Below, piece after piece: positions 42,701-52,535 of a stretch of DNA of 64,000 nucleotides. A program made the translations under genes and the position numbers. Each line of letters starts with the position of its first letter. The stretch's first letter is position 1. Source of the DNA: Prorocentrum cordatum (taxonomy: Eukaryota > Sar > Dinophyceae > Prorocentrales > Prorocentraceae). The notes below the pieces were generated by a model. It was not told the DNA's origin, did no database searches, and was given only the letters and a program-made list of their open reading frames with translations. The DNA is taken from positions 326,093-390,092 of the forward strand of contig CAUYUJ010014606.1 in NCBI GenBank assembly GCA_963575745.1, written 5' to 3'.

Positions 42701-42759
42701 GTGTAAGTGTGTTCGATTGCCCGCCTTTGCAGCAACACCAAAAAGGTATGAACACGAGC

Positions 42760-42850
42760 ATTCGAAGGCCCGCGCGGACTCGTTGGATCGGCGCTGGGCC
42801 CCCCTGGTCCCCCCTGGTCCCGAGCCGATCCTCCAAGAAACCCGCACGGA
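42760..42850. repeat. Foldback related to 44916-45160
   Basis: CCCGCGCGGACTCGTTGGAT plus CGGCGCTGGGCCC faces an imperfect inverted GAGCCGATCCTCCAAG. Confidence 0.6.
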
Positions 42851-42924
42851 CCTTCGAAAATATATGACCACGCCGTCTGTTTCTCTCCGAGTCTCTCCTG
42901 CCAGAGCCGGCTGCAGGCATGACC

Positions 42925-43345
42925 ACAGATTCTCGGCGGATGTGGCACCACCCCAATGAATCAGTGTCCCGGTCACGATCACGGGCACGGTCACCAGCAC
43001 CTCTTCCGGACAGAAACACAAAGGAGGAGGAGGAGGAGGAGGAGGAGGAGGGGAGGAGGAGGAGGGGGAGGATGGGGGAGGAGGGGGAGGGGGGGGGGAG
43101 GGGGAGGAGGCGGAGGAGCATCCTCACCCCGTCGAGGAAACAGTGGCACCGCTGGCCGACCTCCCCCCCCCAGGTGGGGAGATGTGCAGTCTCCCTGGAG
43201 CATCGCAGATCCCATCCCCACCCAGAGGGGAGAAAGCTGGGAGCGCTGCCTCACCCTGTCCTGGCGGGGGCTGGGACGGTTCTGACGGTGAGTAGGCCTC
43301 TGTCGTCGTCGCGGTCGCGACCATCGCGATTACGCTTGTCCTTTT
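42925..43345 (-). other. Arg/Asp-rich exon candidates
   Basis: Minus strand 43345-43290 encodes KDKRNRDGRDRDDDRG, and 43015-42925 encodes RGAGDRARDRDRDTDSLGW followed by CHIRRES. They resemble the RD tract at 28.7 kb. Between them lie (GGA)n (43021-43115) and unique sequence, so they could be exons of one RD-rich gene. Splice sites are not established. Confidence 0.35.
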
Positions 43346-43569
43346 GGCATGAAGGAACAGATGCGAAGGCGGGGACTTGTCCATATAAACCGCCTGGGAA
43401 TCGAGTCCTGAGGACCCAGCTGTCGATGGATATGGACGTATTTTGGCCCCTGGGGGCCGAAATAGATCCATGTCCACCGCCCGTGGAGGCCCGCGAACAT
43501 CGATCCTCCAGGCGGTGGTATGTATTACACCAGAGAAGAAACCAAATCAACCAGTGGATGGTTTGAAAA

Positions 43570-43755
43570 TTCGTGATATGGATATTGAGATCGATTGTGA
43601 GATCGATAGTGAGACCGTTAGTGGGATCCATCGTATGGACGATAGTAAGGTCGATTGTGAGACCGATCGTGAGATCGCTCGTGCGATCTATAGTGGGATC
43701 GATTATGAGATCAATAGAGAAGTGGGTAATGAGATCGATGGTGAGTCCGATCGAA
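43570..43755 (+). repeat. 12-bp repeat GAGATCGATNGT
   Basis: About 15 imperfect units of 12 bp (four codons), giving EIDCEIDSE-type artefact frames. Confidence 0.85.
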
Positions 43756-43934
43756 AAAGACATCAACCAAAAACCAGGGAACCTGGAAACCCGGGAACCC
43801 CGCCGCCCACCGAAGTCGGTCCGGAACCAACAACCGGGACCCTGGGAACCCGTAACCCGGAACCCCGGAGCCAGGCCGCCTACCGAGATCGGCCCGCAAC
43901 TTTCGCCACATCTTTCAATGTCCGCCTGGTTTGA

Positions 43935-44275
43935 CTACCTACCAGACCACCCCAATCCAACCCGAAGACCCGAATTTCGGGTTGGGGGGGTACGGGTTCC
44001 ATATGCGTTTTTTCAATGTTCCTCGACCCCCCCCGACTGGAAATGGAGGGCAAATTGAGGCCTTCAGGTTGAGTTGGGGTGGTTTGGTGGGTGGTGATGA
44101 TTGGGGAATCAATCCCCGCCTCGAAAAAAGGGTCCAAGGGAGAACAGGTTCTGGACCCCAGAGCCTCTCCCAGGACCAGGCCCTCATGGAGTCCCGAAAC
44201 GGTGCAATGACAGACCGTGCGGTGACCTCGAAATCCCCCAAGACCTCAACCGCACGGCTTGTCACCGCACGGTCT
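43935..44275. repeat. Foldback and a short perfect inverted repeat
   Basis: CTACCAGACCACCCCAATCC near 43937 is mirrored by an inverted ACCACCCCAACTCAACC near 44065-44095 (arms about 80% identical). GACCGTGCGGTGAC (44213-44226) pairs perfectly with GTCACCGCACGGTC (44260-44273). Confidence 0.65.
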
Positions 44276-44539
44276 TGGAACCCCCGAGGCCCCAATCGCC
44301 CGAGACGCCCTCGGAGCACGACCCGAGCCCCAAAACCGTGCACCGACCCCGAATCCCCACCGACTCACCGCACGGTGTGGTCACCACCCCGCCCTGGGGG
44401 GCCCCCGAGCCTCCCGAGCCGCCCTCCCACGGCCCCGGAGCCCGTGGACGGCCGCAGGGGCCCGACCACGGCGGAGCGCCCCCCGGGACCCGCTGGCCCT
44501 CGGGCACGCCCCCCCCCCTTCCCTCCCTCGCGACGAGGC

Positions 44540-46231
44540 CCCTGCGGTCCTCGGGCGCCTCGCCCTTCTTCGCCTCCTCCCTCCTCGCCTGCGCCTTCGT
44601 CAGCTGCCCGGAGGCCGCATCGAGCAGCTGCGCGAGCAGCGCCACCACGTCGCCGCCGCGCGCCTTGCGCGCCTCCTCGCCCTCCTCCGGGAGCGTCACG
44701 TCCTCCGGCAGGCTGCCGACGTCGGAGGGGCAAAGAGGGCAGCGCGTGCGCGTGCGGTGGGGGAGCTCCTGCGGGGCGTGTCGCGGCGGCGGCCCCCGCG
44801 GCACACGCCGTGCCTTGCGGGCTGGCGGCGTGTCCGTCTGCTTCGAGGGACAGGAGGCTCGGAGCGGCTCGGAACGCTGGTCCGAGGAAGAGAAAAGCAT
44901 AAACAGAAGCTTTCGGCGGCCCGCGCGGATGTCTTGGATCGGCTCTGGACCAGGGAGGTCCGGTCCAGGGCCGATCCAAGAGATTCGCGCGGAGTTCCGA
45001 CATTTTACGTTTATTCCGATGTTTCATATTCGATCTGCGTGCCGCGCCGAAGCCTTTCGGAGATCCGCGCGGAGGGGCGGCGACGGAGGCGCCGCCAGTG
45101 GGGGGAGGGTCCAGCGCCGATCCAAGACGTCCGCGCGGACCTCTGGAAGTGCACAGCGCGACAGAACCATAGGGATTACGCGGTAAGGATGCTCTAAAGA
45201 CCTTGGACGACCAAGTGAAAGCCCTTCTGAGCGGAAGGTGGCCCGCGATGATGGACAAGGATGGGGCAAGAGATGCAAGGATGGAGGGGTGCCCCGCAAG
45301 GCTGGGGAGCCTTGCGACCCCGCCCGGCTGCATGCTCGTGCCGACGCTTGGCCCCTCCAGAAGCGCTTCACGTGGCTCCGGACCAGCTCCAGCACCTGTC
45401 GGGCCGGGCGAAAGGGGGGGCTATAGCGGCTATAGCAAAGGGGGGGACAGCAAACGTGGCTGATTTCCCGGGCGCCTCCCGGCGCCGGAGGCGGCTACGT
45501 ATATCGAGGCATGGGCCCCTCGGTGGGGCCGAAACCAGCTGCATGCAGCAGATTTCGTACCCCCCCCCTGTCGGATCGGCGATCGAAATGAATGGGATCG
45601 GCGGAGATCGGCAGCCGAGTGGGGGAAAGTCGAATCGGCGGAAATCGGCGGGCTAGCAGGCCTCCAGTAGGGGGAATCGGAGCCCGAATCAAAATCCGAA
45701 GTCGAATCGAATCGGAATCGGAATCCATCGACACCGAATCGAATGGACTCGGAGGAACCGAAACGAGCCCTGCCTGGTGCAGCTCCTGCCGCTGCTCCTT
45801 CGCCACGGCCTGCAGTGCCTCGACGGCCTTGCCTCGCACCGGGCGCTCCGGGAAGTGCGCCTTCGGGCAGTCCTTCTCGGGTCGGGCGAAAGGGGGGGAA
45901 AGCAAAGGGGGGTTTGAGAATCAGCTCACGTAGCTGATTTTCCTGGCGCCTCCCGGCGCCAGGAGGCGCCCATGTATCGAAGAATGGGCCCCTCGGTGGG
46001 GCCGAAACCAGCTGCATGCAGCAAATTTCGTAACCCCCCCTTTCCCAATCCCCCCCTTTCGCCCGGCCCGATCCTTCGCGGCCAGCTCGCACGTGGCCAG
46101 CGTGCGGCGGTCGAGGGCCAGGCGGCGGAGCCTCTTCGAGCACGCGGCCTGCTCGGAGTCCCGCCACCTCCGCAGGCCCTCCTCGGGCGGCGGCGGCGTC
46201 CGAGCCCCGTCCCCCCCGGCCATCGACCCTC
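44540..46231 (-). CDS. Multi-exon gene of unknown function, exons B to E
   Basis: Exon B (about 46231-46074) encodes MAGGDGARTPPPPEEGLRRW, CSKRLRRLALDRRTLATCEL and AAK. Exon C (45872-45774) encodes DCPKAHFPERPVRGKAVEAL and QAVAKEQRQELHQ. Exon D (from 45395) encodes VLELVRSHVKRFWRGQASAR. An exon-like stretch E (about 44780-44540) encodes RTRCPLCPSDVGSLPEDVTL, GGDVVALLAQLLDAASGQLT and KAQARREEAKKGEAPEDR. The B-C junction AAG|GAC and C-D junction CAG|GTG keep one frame. Both introns have dinoflagellate-type borders: AAG|GATC...GAAG|G (45873-46073, 201 nt) and CAG|GCAG...ACAG|G (45396-45773, 378 nt). The protein is charged and helical with a CPLC pair in E. I do not recognise the family. The exon D end and the D-E link are unproven. 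Exon A (47285-47463) may be its 5' part. Confidence 0.55.
44916..45160. repeat. Foldback repeats with core CTTGGATCGGC
   Basis: 44919-44950 (CCCGCGCGGATGTCTTGGAT then CGGCTCTGGACC) pairs with 44961-44992. 45107-45150 carries a further inverted copy (GTCCAGCGCCGATCCAAGAC). Related to 42760-42850. These lie in the proposed intron between exons D and E. Confidence 0.7.
45399..45567. mobile_element. Second introner-like element, one end damaged
   Basis: Starts TCGGGCCGGGCGAAAGGGGG at 45399 exactly as the 45877 element does, and shares with it GGCGCCTCCCGGCGCC, GGGCCCCTCGGTGGGGCCGA, AACCAGCTGCATGCAGCA and TTTCGTA. The opposite TIR is eroded to poly-C. CCTGTCGG occurs at both borders (45395-45402, 45568-45575). 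It lies at the 3' end of the intron between exons C and D. Confidence 0.8.
45877..46071. mobile_element. Introner-like element, 195 bp, forming an intron
   Basis: TIRs TCGGGTCGGGCGAAAGGGGG and inverted TCGGGCCGGGCGAAAGGGGG (22 of the first 23 bases match) with the TSD TCCTTC on both sides (45871-45876, 46072-46077). On the coding strand the TSD reads GAAGGA and supplies AAG|GA at both splice borders. Removing element plus one TSD rebuilds an unbroken exon, AAK then DCPK. Read through, the element has an in-frame TGA, so it must be spliced out. Confidence 0.85.
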
Positions 46232-47012
46232 CTGGATCGATCTCCTCCTCCTCCTCCTCCTCCTCCTCCTCCTTTCCTCCTCCTTCCCCCCATCCAACTT
46301 ATGGTGGCTCTCCTGGATCGATGGGAGGCGGGGGCAGGGCTCAGATTTCGCCACGTACTCGACGGCTTCCGAACCCTGTCCCCCAACGCCCATCGAGTTG
46401 CCTGAATCGTTGGTCGGCGAGGGTAGGGTTCGGATTTCGCTGCCGACTCTGGGGAACCCAAAAAGGTACCGATACCCGCACTCCCTGGACCTCCCCTGGG
46501 ATGCGTTCTGACCAGAATTATTTTCGAGGCGAATCCAGCGGTGGTGACGAGAGCCTCCCAGGAGGCCCAACAGGACGAAAACGAGGCACGGGTATAGTAC
46601 CGCTTCCTCCTCTGTCGGGGATCTACTGACCAAGGTCCATCCAAACCCGGATGAGTCAGGCTTTGCAAGATCCCGCAAGATCCCACAGGATCCAGGAGGA
46701 TCCTGCACCCAAACCCGGGTCAATGCAGCCCTGGCTCCGGAGGATCCCGGACGATCCTGCGCTCTGACTGACCCCCGTCCTCCGCCGGCCAAAACACATA
46801 CAGAACAGCCCAGGGCACTCTCCCCCAGGATGCACAAGAACGCGCAACAGACGCTGAAAACATTCGGGTACCCTCCCCAAACAGACCTCGATCTTATGCC
46901 TCGGACCCACCGTACTTCCTTTCCCCCCAGAGCCTAAGACACCCGCAGCGTCGGCCGACTGAAACTGAAACTGTTGGAATGGCGGGCCGTCGATCGACGG
47001 AGCCTACCACGA
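46232..47012. other. (TCC)n, then unassigned sequence
   Basis: (CTC)n at 46241-46275, then unique sequence to 47012, including short GATCCCG/GGATCC-rich repeats (46660-46760). No frame I can support. Confidence 0.4.
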
Positions 47013-47168
47013 GTAGGGGACCATATGCGAACCCGACCCCTACCCCCCACGATTTTTGAGGGGGAGGGTGGGGTTCACTTCGTTCGGGAGCTCCCGAACG
47101 AAGTGAATCCCACCCTCCCACTCAGAAATCGTGGGGGGTAGGGGTCGGGTTCGCATGTGGCTCCCTAC
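47013..47168. repeat. 156-bp near-perfect palindrome without a loop
   Basis: Arms 47013-47090 and 47091-47168 meet at GGGAG|CTCCC. They include CGAACCCGACCCCTACCCCC and CACTTCGTTCGGGAG with only a few mismatches and indels. It could extrude as a cruciform. No target duplication is seen. It is the same size as the 50.6-kb foldback. Confidence 0.9.
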
Positions 47169-47284
47169 TTGCTCGCTTCGGATGCCCTGGCTGCTCACAC
47201 GGAGCGGAACCACCCCAACGCACTGAGCGCTGTCGCGGAGAGGGGCAGGACCGCGAAGGGGGAGCTTCCAGACTCTGAGACTCC

Positions 47285-47463
47285 TTGAAGTGCCGGAAGG
47301 GGTCGTCGAGCCCACCTTCCCAATCGACGCCCTCTTCGTCGTCCAGGTCCGCGGCGTCGCCCGGCATGTTCGTGCTGAAGGCCGAGGGGCGGCGCGCCTG
47401 GCGGGGCGGGAGGGGCCAGCCCAGGATGCACGCTGTGCGCCAGATGGCCTGGCCCCAAATGGC
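47285..47463 (-). CDS. Exon A, probably of the 44.5-46.2-kb gene
   Basis: A minus frame with strong protein character: WGQAIWRTACILGWPLPPRQ, ARRPSAFSTNMPGDAADLDD, EEGVDWEGGLDDPFRHFKE. A CCGCAG acceptor precedes it at 47464, and CAAG|GAGT is a possible donor near 47289. No family recognised. Linkage to exon B, 1 kb downstream on the same strand, is inferred from strand, proximity and similar codon use. Confidence 0.4.
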
Positions 47464-47489
47464 TGCGGACGAGGACCCTTCCCTCCCCT

Positions 47490-48333
47490 CCTCCTCCTCC
47501 ACCTCGTTCTCCTCCTCCTTCTCCTTCTCCTCCTCTTCCTCCTCCTCCTCCTCCTGCAACATAATCATCAGCATCACCATCACAATCAGCATCAGCATCA
47601 GCATCAGCATCAGCGTCAGCATCAGCATCATCATCATCAGCATCATCATCAGCATCATCAACAGCATCATCATCATCAACAGCATCATCCTCATCCTCCT
47701 CCGTCATCATCAGCATCACCATCAGCATCACCATCAGCATCATCATCAGCATCATCCTCATCCTCTCATGATCATCCTCATCCTCCTCCTCATCGAGTAC
47801 CTATTTCAAGGGTGGGAGAGCCCAAGTGCCCCATCCGATTCAAAATGGTTATGCCTACCCTGAGGGCATTAGCGCTACACTGCCATCTTCCTCCTCCTCC
47901 TCCTCCTCCGCCCTCCTCCTCCTCCTCCTGCTCCTCTCAATTATTAGTATTCCTCTTATTATTATGTTTCGTAGTATCTTCTTTGTAATATCAGCATGAT
48001 TGTTCTTACTGGTAGTATCATTCTTCGTTCGAATTACTAGTATCATCATTGCCAGTAGTCTTACCATTCATATGTATATTGCGAATATTCATATTGTTAC
48101 TGTTATTACCCGTATACTAATCATTCGTATTCAGAGTATGCTTCTTCTGAGTATTATTAGTATTGTTCGTATCCTTATTATTCTTAGCATCAGTCTGTCT
48201 AATCTGGTTCGCCATATTATTGTTTTGTTCGTACTCGTCATTTGCTTAGTATTATTACTATGCTTCTTCATTGTAAGTCTCTCCTTTTCTTCCTCCTCCT
48301 CCTCTTCAATCAACCTCCTCCTCCTCTTACCCC

Positions 48334-48409
<76 letters not shown>

Positions 48410-48745
48410 CCTCATCCTCATCCTCATCTTCATCCTCCTCCTCATCGAGCACCTATTTCAAGAGTGGGAGAGTGCCCCATCCGATTCAAAAGGGTTATGC
48501 CTACCCTAAGAGCATCAGCACTACACTGTAATCCTCCTCATCCTCCTCCGCCCTCCTCCTCCGCCCTCCTCCTCCGCCCTCCTCCCCTCCTCCTCCTCCT
48601 CCTCCTCCTCCTCGCCCTCCTCCTCCTCCTCCTCCTGTTCCTCTACCTCTTCCTCTTCCTCATCCTCCTCCTCCTCCTCGGCCTCCGCTTCCGCCTCCGC
48701 CTCCTCCTCCTACTCCTCCGCCTCCTCCTCCTCGCATCGTCAGAC
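47490..48745. repeat. (TCC)n, (ATC)n and TCATCC microsatellites with a duplicated unique island
   Basis: (TCC)n at 47490-47560, 47888-47935 and 48530-48740; (CAT)n at 47565-47780 and 48338-48405. A non-repetitive island (CACCTATTTCAAGAGTGGGA, GGTTATGCCTACCCT) occurs at 47793-47885 and 48437-48527. AT-rich sequence without a gene lies between (47940-48270). Confidence 0.9.
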
Positions 48746-48904
48746 CGGTAAGAGGCCCTGCAGAAACGCAACACGTGGACGGAGGAGACCGGTCAGGAGG
48801 AAGGACCGTCGGAGAAGCAGCGGGGAGCATATTAACAAGAAGAAACAAACAGAAGAAGGATGTCAGCCAGCGTGGACCCCAAGCATCGTTTTCCGAGCAG
48901 TAGA
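48746..48904. other. No gene seen
   Basis: Unique spacer without coding features. Confidence 0.4.
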
Positions 48905-49130
48905 CGTTGTGCAATCTAGGTGGAGCAACACAAGTGGAGCGATCTGAGTGGAGTAAGATGTGCGGTACCATTAAGCTGCGCAGTGTGTGTGGTGCAAACT
49001 ATGTGGTGCAATACATAGTTTGCATTCTAGATTGCGAAAAGATGTGGTGCAATCGATGTGGTGCAAACTATGTGGTGCAATCTACGTGGTACGCAATACA
49101 TGTGGTGCAGTCTCTGCGGTGCAATTGGTC
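48905..49130 (+). repeat. ATGTGGTGCAA short repeats
   Basis: GTGGTGCAAACTATGTGGTG and relatives recur about eight times at 14-29-bp steps. A stray copy lies at 50414 (GTGCGGTGCAATCTG). Confidence 0.8.
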
Positions 49131-49206
49131 TTTACCCATGCTTTGACACATCCCAAGCTCTTGCAAACATCCCACCCACCCACCCGCAACTTGGTTTGCA
49201 AAACCA

Positions 49207-49602
49207 ATGCGGTGGCGATTGCGATGCATGCTCTGCATTGGCTGGTGCATCTCTGCGGCCGCGCCAACCCTAGCACGCGCGCGCAACGTTCAGCCAGTTT
49301 GGCGCCTCCGACCAGGCCGCGGTGGCGCTGACCGCTGGGCGCATCCCAGTGGGCACTTCACTGCGAGTCGGCGACTCGGGCGGGCGCGATATCATGGCAA
49401 CGCCGGCTACGGTAGACGCGATGATGATACTAGCAATGCTGGTGACGATGTTCGCACCGACGAAGGCGCAGCCAGTGCGGGCGTAGATGCTGATCACGAC
49501 GACAACGATGACGGCGTCCTCGCGTCGGCGACAAAGGTTTTGGAAAGAGTTCGACATGCGCGCGCGGCCGACGCGCGAGAGTGGCCAGCATGGTTTCTTT
49601 GA
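49207..49602 (+). CDS. Hypothetical Asp-rich frame, paralogue of 29996-30409
   Basis: A 131-codon frame aligning in the same frame with 29996-30409 around ARYHGNAG, DDDTSNAGDD and DADHDDNDDG then ASATKVLE. The C-terminal end runs into the 293-bp repeat. The start used is not a standard one. Shared upstream TTTGCAAAACCAATGCGG shows the two loci are related as DNA; whether they encode anything is open. Confidence 0.3.
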   Translation: MRWRLRCMLCIGWCISAAAPTLARARNVQPVWRLRPGRGGADRWAHPSGHFTASRRLGRARYHGNAGYGRRDDDTSNAGDDVRTDEGAASAGVDADHDDNDDGVLASATKVLERVRHARAADAREWPAWFL

Positions 49603-50245
49603 CACGGATCGTGCCCCTCCAGCACGCGCGCAAGAGCGTGCGAATGAAGTCGGCATGCGGCGCCAGAGGCCCATTAGGCAGAATTCCATGCAGATATTGA
49701 AAAACCGATGGTTGTCTTAAGAATTCGCGAGAGCGCGCGCGCAAGCTTTTTGAAAACTGATGTTGCGGACCCTTATGTTTTTGAATACTGTTGTTGACAT
49801 TCGGTTTTGAAATCCTTCCGGAACCGAAAAGGTGTTTGAAGGATGTCGACATGCGCGCGCGACGACGCGCGCGTGTGCACTTCGTCTCATTTTTTGGCAA
49901 CAAATTCTCGCGACGGCACGCGCGCAAGGGCGTTCGAACGATCTCGACACGCGCGCGCGAAGCCCGTTCGGTAGCATGTTCTGCACATGTTGCAAAAAAC
50001 GATGGTTTTCTGAGGACTTCGCAAGAGCGCGCGCACGCTTTTTTTGAACATCGATGTTGCGAAACCCTGTGTTTCTATATGTGTTCTGGACACTCGATGT
50101 CGAAATCCTTCCGGAACCGAAACGGTTTTTTAGAATTTCGGCATGCGCGCGACGACGCGCGCGTGTGCACATCGTATCATGTTTTGCAAGGGCTTCTTGA
50201 AAACTGATGATGTTTGATAAACGAATGCGCGCGCATAACAATGTT
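49533..50245 (+). repeat. 293-bp tandem repeat, about 2.4 copies
   Basis: AATCCTTCCGGAACCG at 49811 and 50104 (293 bp apart). Each unit holds GACATGCGCGCGCG, a central AACGATGGTT-type stretch and GAGCGCGCGC. The third copy is cut at about 50245. Confidence 0.9.
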
Positions 50246-50592
50246 TTGCAATGGATGGCGGGGGGGGGGTCAATACCGGCTCGGGTGGGACGGCATGAAG
50301 TCAAAGTTACGATGGACGATCGGGCAGAATCTTATGAACATTACAATACGAAAAGTTGGACCAATAAACCCGGGGGGGGGGGGTAGAGTCTATTTTTTGG
50401 GGAAGGCGAATCTGTGCGGTGCAATCTGTTGTACAATCTGGGCGGCGGCGGCGGCGGGGGGGCGGCGACGGGGCCGCGGCGGCGAGCGTGGAGCCGCAGG
50501 ACCGCCGCCCAGACCCGGACGACAAGCGGCCACGAGGCGGCGACGGAGCGGCGCCAGCGAGCAGAGAGCCGCCAAACCGCCACCCATAGGAA
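50246..50592. other. No gene seen
   Basis: Poly-G runs (50265, 50372) and GGCGGCGG low complexity. Confidence 0.4.
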
Positions 50593-50748
50593 GGCACCAA
50601 CTATACACCAACACCGATCCTGGCCAGGATCACCCTGGGCCCAGGATCGGTGTATACGCCCTCCTGCCTTGCGCAAGAAGGCATATACACCGATCCTGGG
50701 CCCAGGATGATCCTGGGCCAGGATCGGTGTTGGTGTATAGTTGGTGCC
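50593..50748. mobile_element. Foldback element, relative of the 35.3-kb MITE
   Basis: Arms 50593-50660 and 50680-50748 (GGCACCAACTATACACCAAC, ACCGATCCTGG...) are nearly perfect inverted repeats around a 19-bp loop. Each arm is itself palindromic: ACACCGATCCTGG pairs with CCAGGATCGGTGT. The centre CCTGGGCCCAGGATCGGTGT then ATA matches the 35.3-kb element. TSD not evident. Confidence 0.75.
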
Positions 50749-50964
50749 CTCCGAACCCAGGCCCAGTTCCTCGGACTAGATATGGAAACCCCTGAGTGCA
50801 AGCACGGTTTGGGGAACGAGGGGCAGAGAAAAGCCTGACCGCACAGGAGCGGGAAGCGCCGTTCTTGCTCGTAGCGGTGCTTGTCGTCAAAGCTCTGGAC
50901 GCCAGCGTTCGTGCTGGGAGCTCTGGCGTTCGAAGCTGCCCACGTCATCGTTCGTAATGGAGCC
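50749..50964. other. No gene seen
   Basis: Unique sequence with AAGAACGGGAAGCGCCG-like motifs related to those at 52.8 and 54.1 kb. Confidence 0.4.
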
Positions 50965-51620
50965 TTGGGATGTCGTGGTCGGTCTCTCGTAGGCCTCTTA
51001 GAAGCAATTCTGAAGCCTCTTGGGGGCCGTTTTTTGGGGCCATCTTGGGGGCATCTTGGGGGCCTTTTTGGGGCCTCTTGGGGGGCTCCCGGGGGCCTCC
51101 TGGACCATCCGGGGGGGCACTTGGGGCCGAGGACCCGAAAAGTCCGTTCATGTACCTCGTCTGGGCCCCTCTAGGAGCCATATTGACGGCCTCTTGGGCC
51201 GCCGCGAAGCCTCTTGGGGCCGTCTTGGGGCCGCCGTGGGGCCTTCTGGTGCCTTCTTGGGGCCGTCTTGGGGGCCTCTTGGGCCGTCGTGAGGCGATCT
51301 TGGGGGCCCCTTGGGCCGTCTTGGGGCGATCTTGGGGGCCTCTTGGGCCGTCTTGGAGCGTCGGGAAACGGAAAAGGCGAGAACCCCAGAAACCTTCAAA
51401 AACTATTCAAAAATCATATATTTGTGCCTCTTTGGCGCTCTTGTGAGGCCTCTTCGAAGCCTCTTGAGGCGACTTGGAGGCCTCTTGAGGGCCTCCTGGG
51501 CCGTCTTGGAGCTCTCTTGGACCGTCTGGAAGCCATCTTAGGGCATCTTGGAACGCTCTAGGGCGGTTTTGGAGCGCTCTTGGGCCGTCTTGGAGCCCTG
51601 GTGGCCGTCTTGGGCGCGTC
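50965..51620 (+). repeat. Phased TCTTGG block with both islands
   Basis: Between 51250 and 51355 the steps run 11,11,10 repeatedly. Island 2 at 51120-51165 (GACCCGAAAAGTCCGTTCAT). Island 1 at 51352-51432 (GGAGCGTCGGGAAACGGAAA, then AT-rich). Confidence 0.9.
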
Positions 51621-51699
51621 TTGGCCAGATTTTTTGAACGGAGTGACAATTTTTCCGCAATTTTCCGGAACCCGCCAGCGAGGTGCGGGATGCGATCGG

Positions 51700-52535
51700 T
51701 ACCCTTTGGTTGGAGAAAATTAAGCCCCTGAACCAACGGTGCACGCCGTAGGCGCTTCCCGTCATACCCCTTAGTTAGAGAAAATTAAGCCCCTGAACCA
51801 ACGGTGCACGCCGGAGGCGCTTCGACTTTGGGCCATCTTCGCTTCTCTTGGAGCGCTCTTGGGCTGTCTTGGGGCCTCTTGGGCGCCTCTGGGGCCGTCT
51901 TGGAACCTCTTGGAGCGCTCCGGGGCCGTCGTGGAGGTCTCTGGAGCCGTCCTGGGCCGAAAAAGCCGCCAACTCGGTCCCTGGAGGGTGTGTCTTCGGA
52001 GCCTTGGTGTGAAGCGCTTTTTACGTTGCCGCTCGCTCTGGGAGCCCTGGTGTCGAGAATTGTTCACGTCACCGTTCGCTCGTCGGAGCCTTGATGTCAC
52101 GAGCTTGTCACGTCACCGGTCGCTCTTGGGAGCCTTGGTGTGGAGAGCTTTTTGCGTTACCGATCGCTCTATCATGTGGCGTCTATGGGCCTTCTTGGGG
52201 GTCCTTTTGGGGCCCTTTGGGGGCCCTCTTGGACTGTCTTGGGGCCCTCTTGGGCCGTCTTGGGGCCCTGTTGGGCCGTGTTGGAGACTGTTGGGCCGTG
52301 TTGGAGACTCTTGGACGCCTTTGGCCGTAACGGTGCACGCCGGAGGCGCTTCCCGTCATCCGCCAACGAGTTTCGGGATGGAGCCCGTACCTCTTAGTTA
52401 GAGAAAATTAAGCCCCAGAACCAATGGTGCACGCCGGAGGCGCTTCCCGTCATCCGCCAACGAAAAATGAGAGCCTTTGAGGGTGCTTAATTCCCCAGAA
52501 CCAACGGTACACGCCGGAGGCGCTTCCCGTCACCA
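51700..52535 (+). repeat. Dispersed CGCCGGAGGCGCTTCCCGTC motif with phased pieces
   Basis: AACCAACGGTGCACGCCG with AGGCGCTTCCCGTCATCCGC recurs at 51729, 51795, 52325, 52420 and 52500 (and 61800), often preceded by GAGAAAATTAAGCCCC. Phased TCTTGG pieces lie at 51830-51970 and 52190-52320. Confidence 0.8.

Noticed and set aside
43570-43755. EIDCEIDSE-type repeat protein
   Set aside because: It is a 12-bp DNA repeat, open in more than one frame and on both strands.
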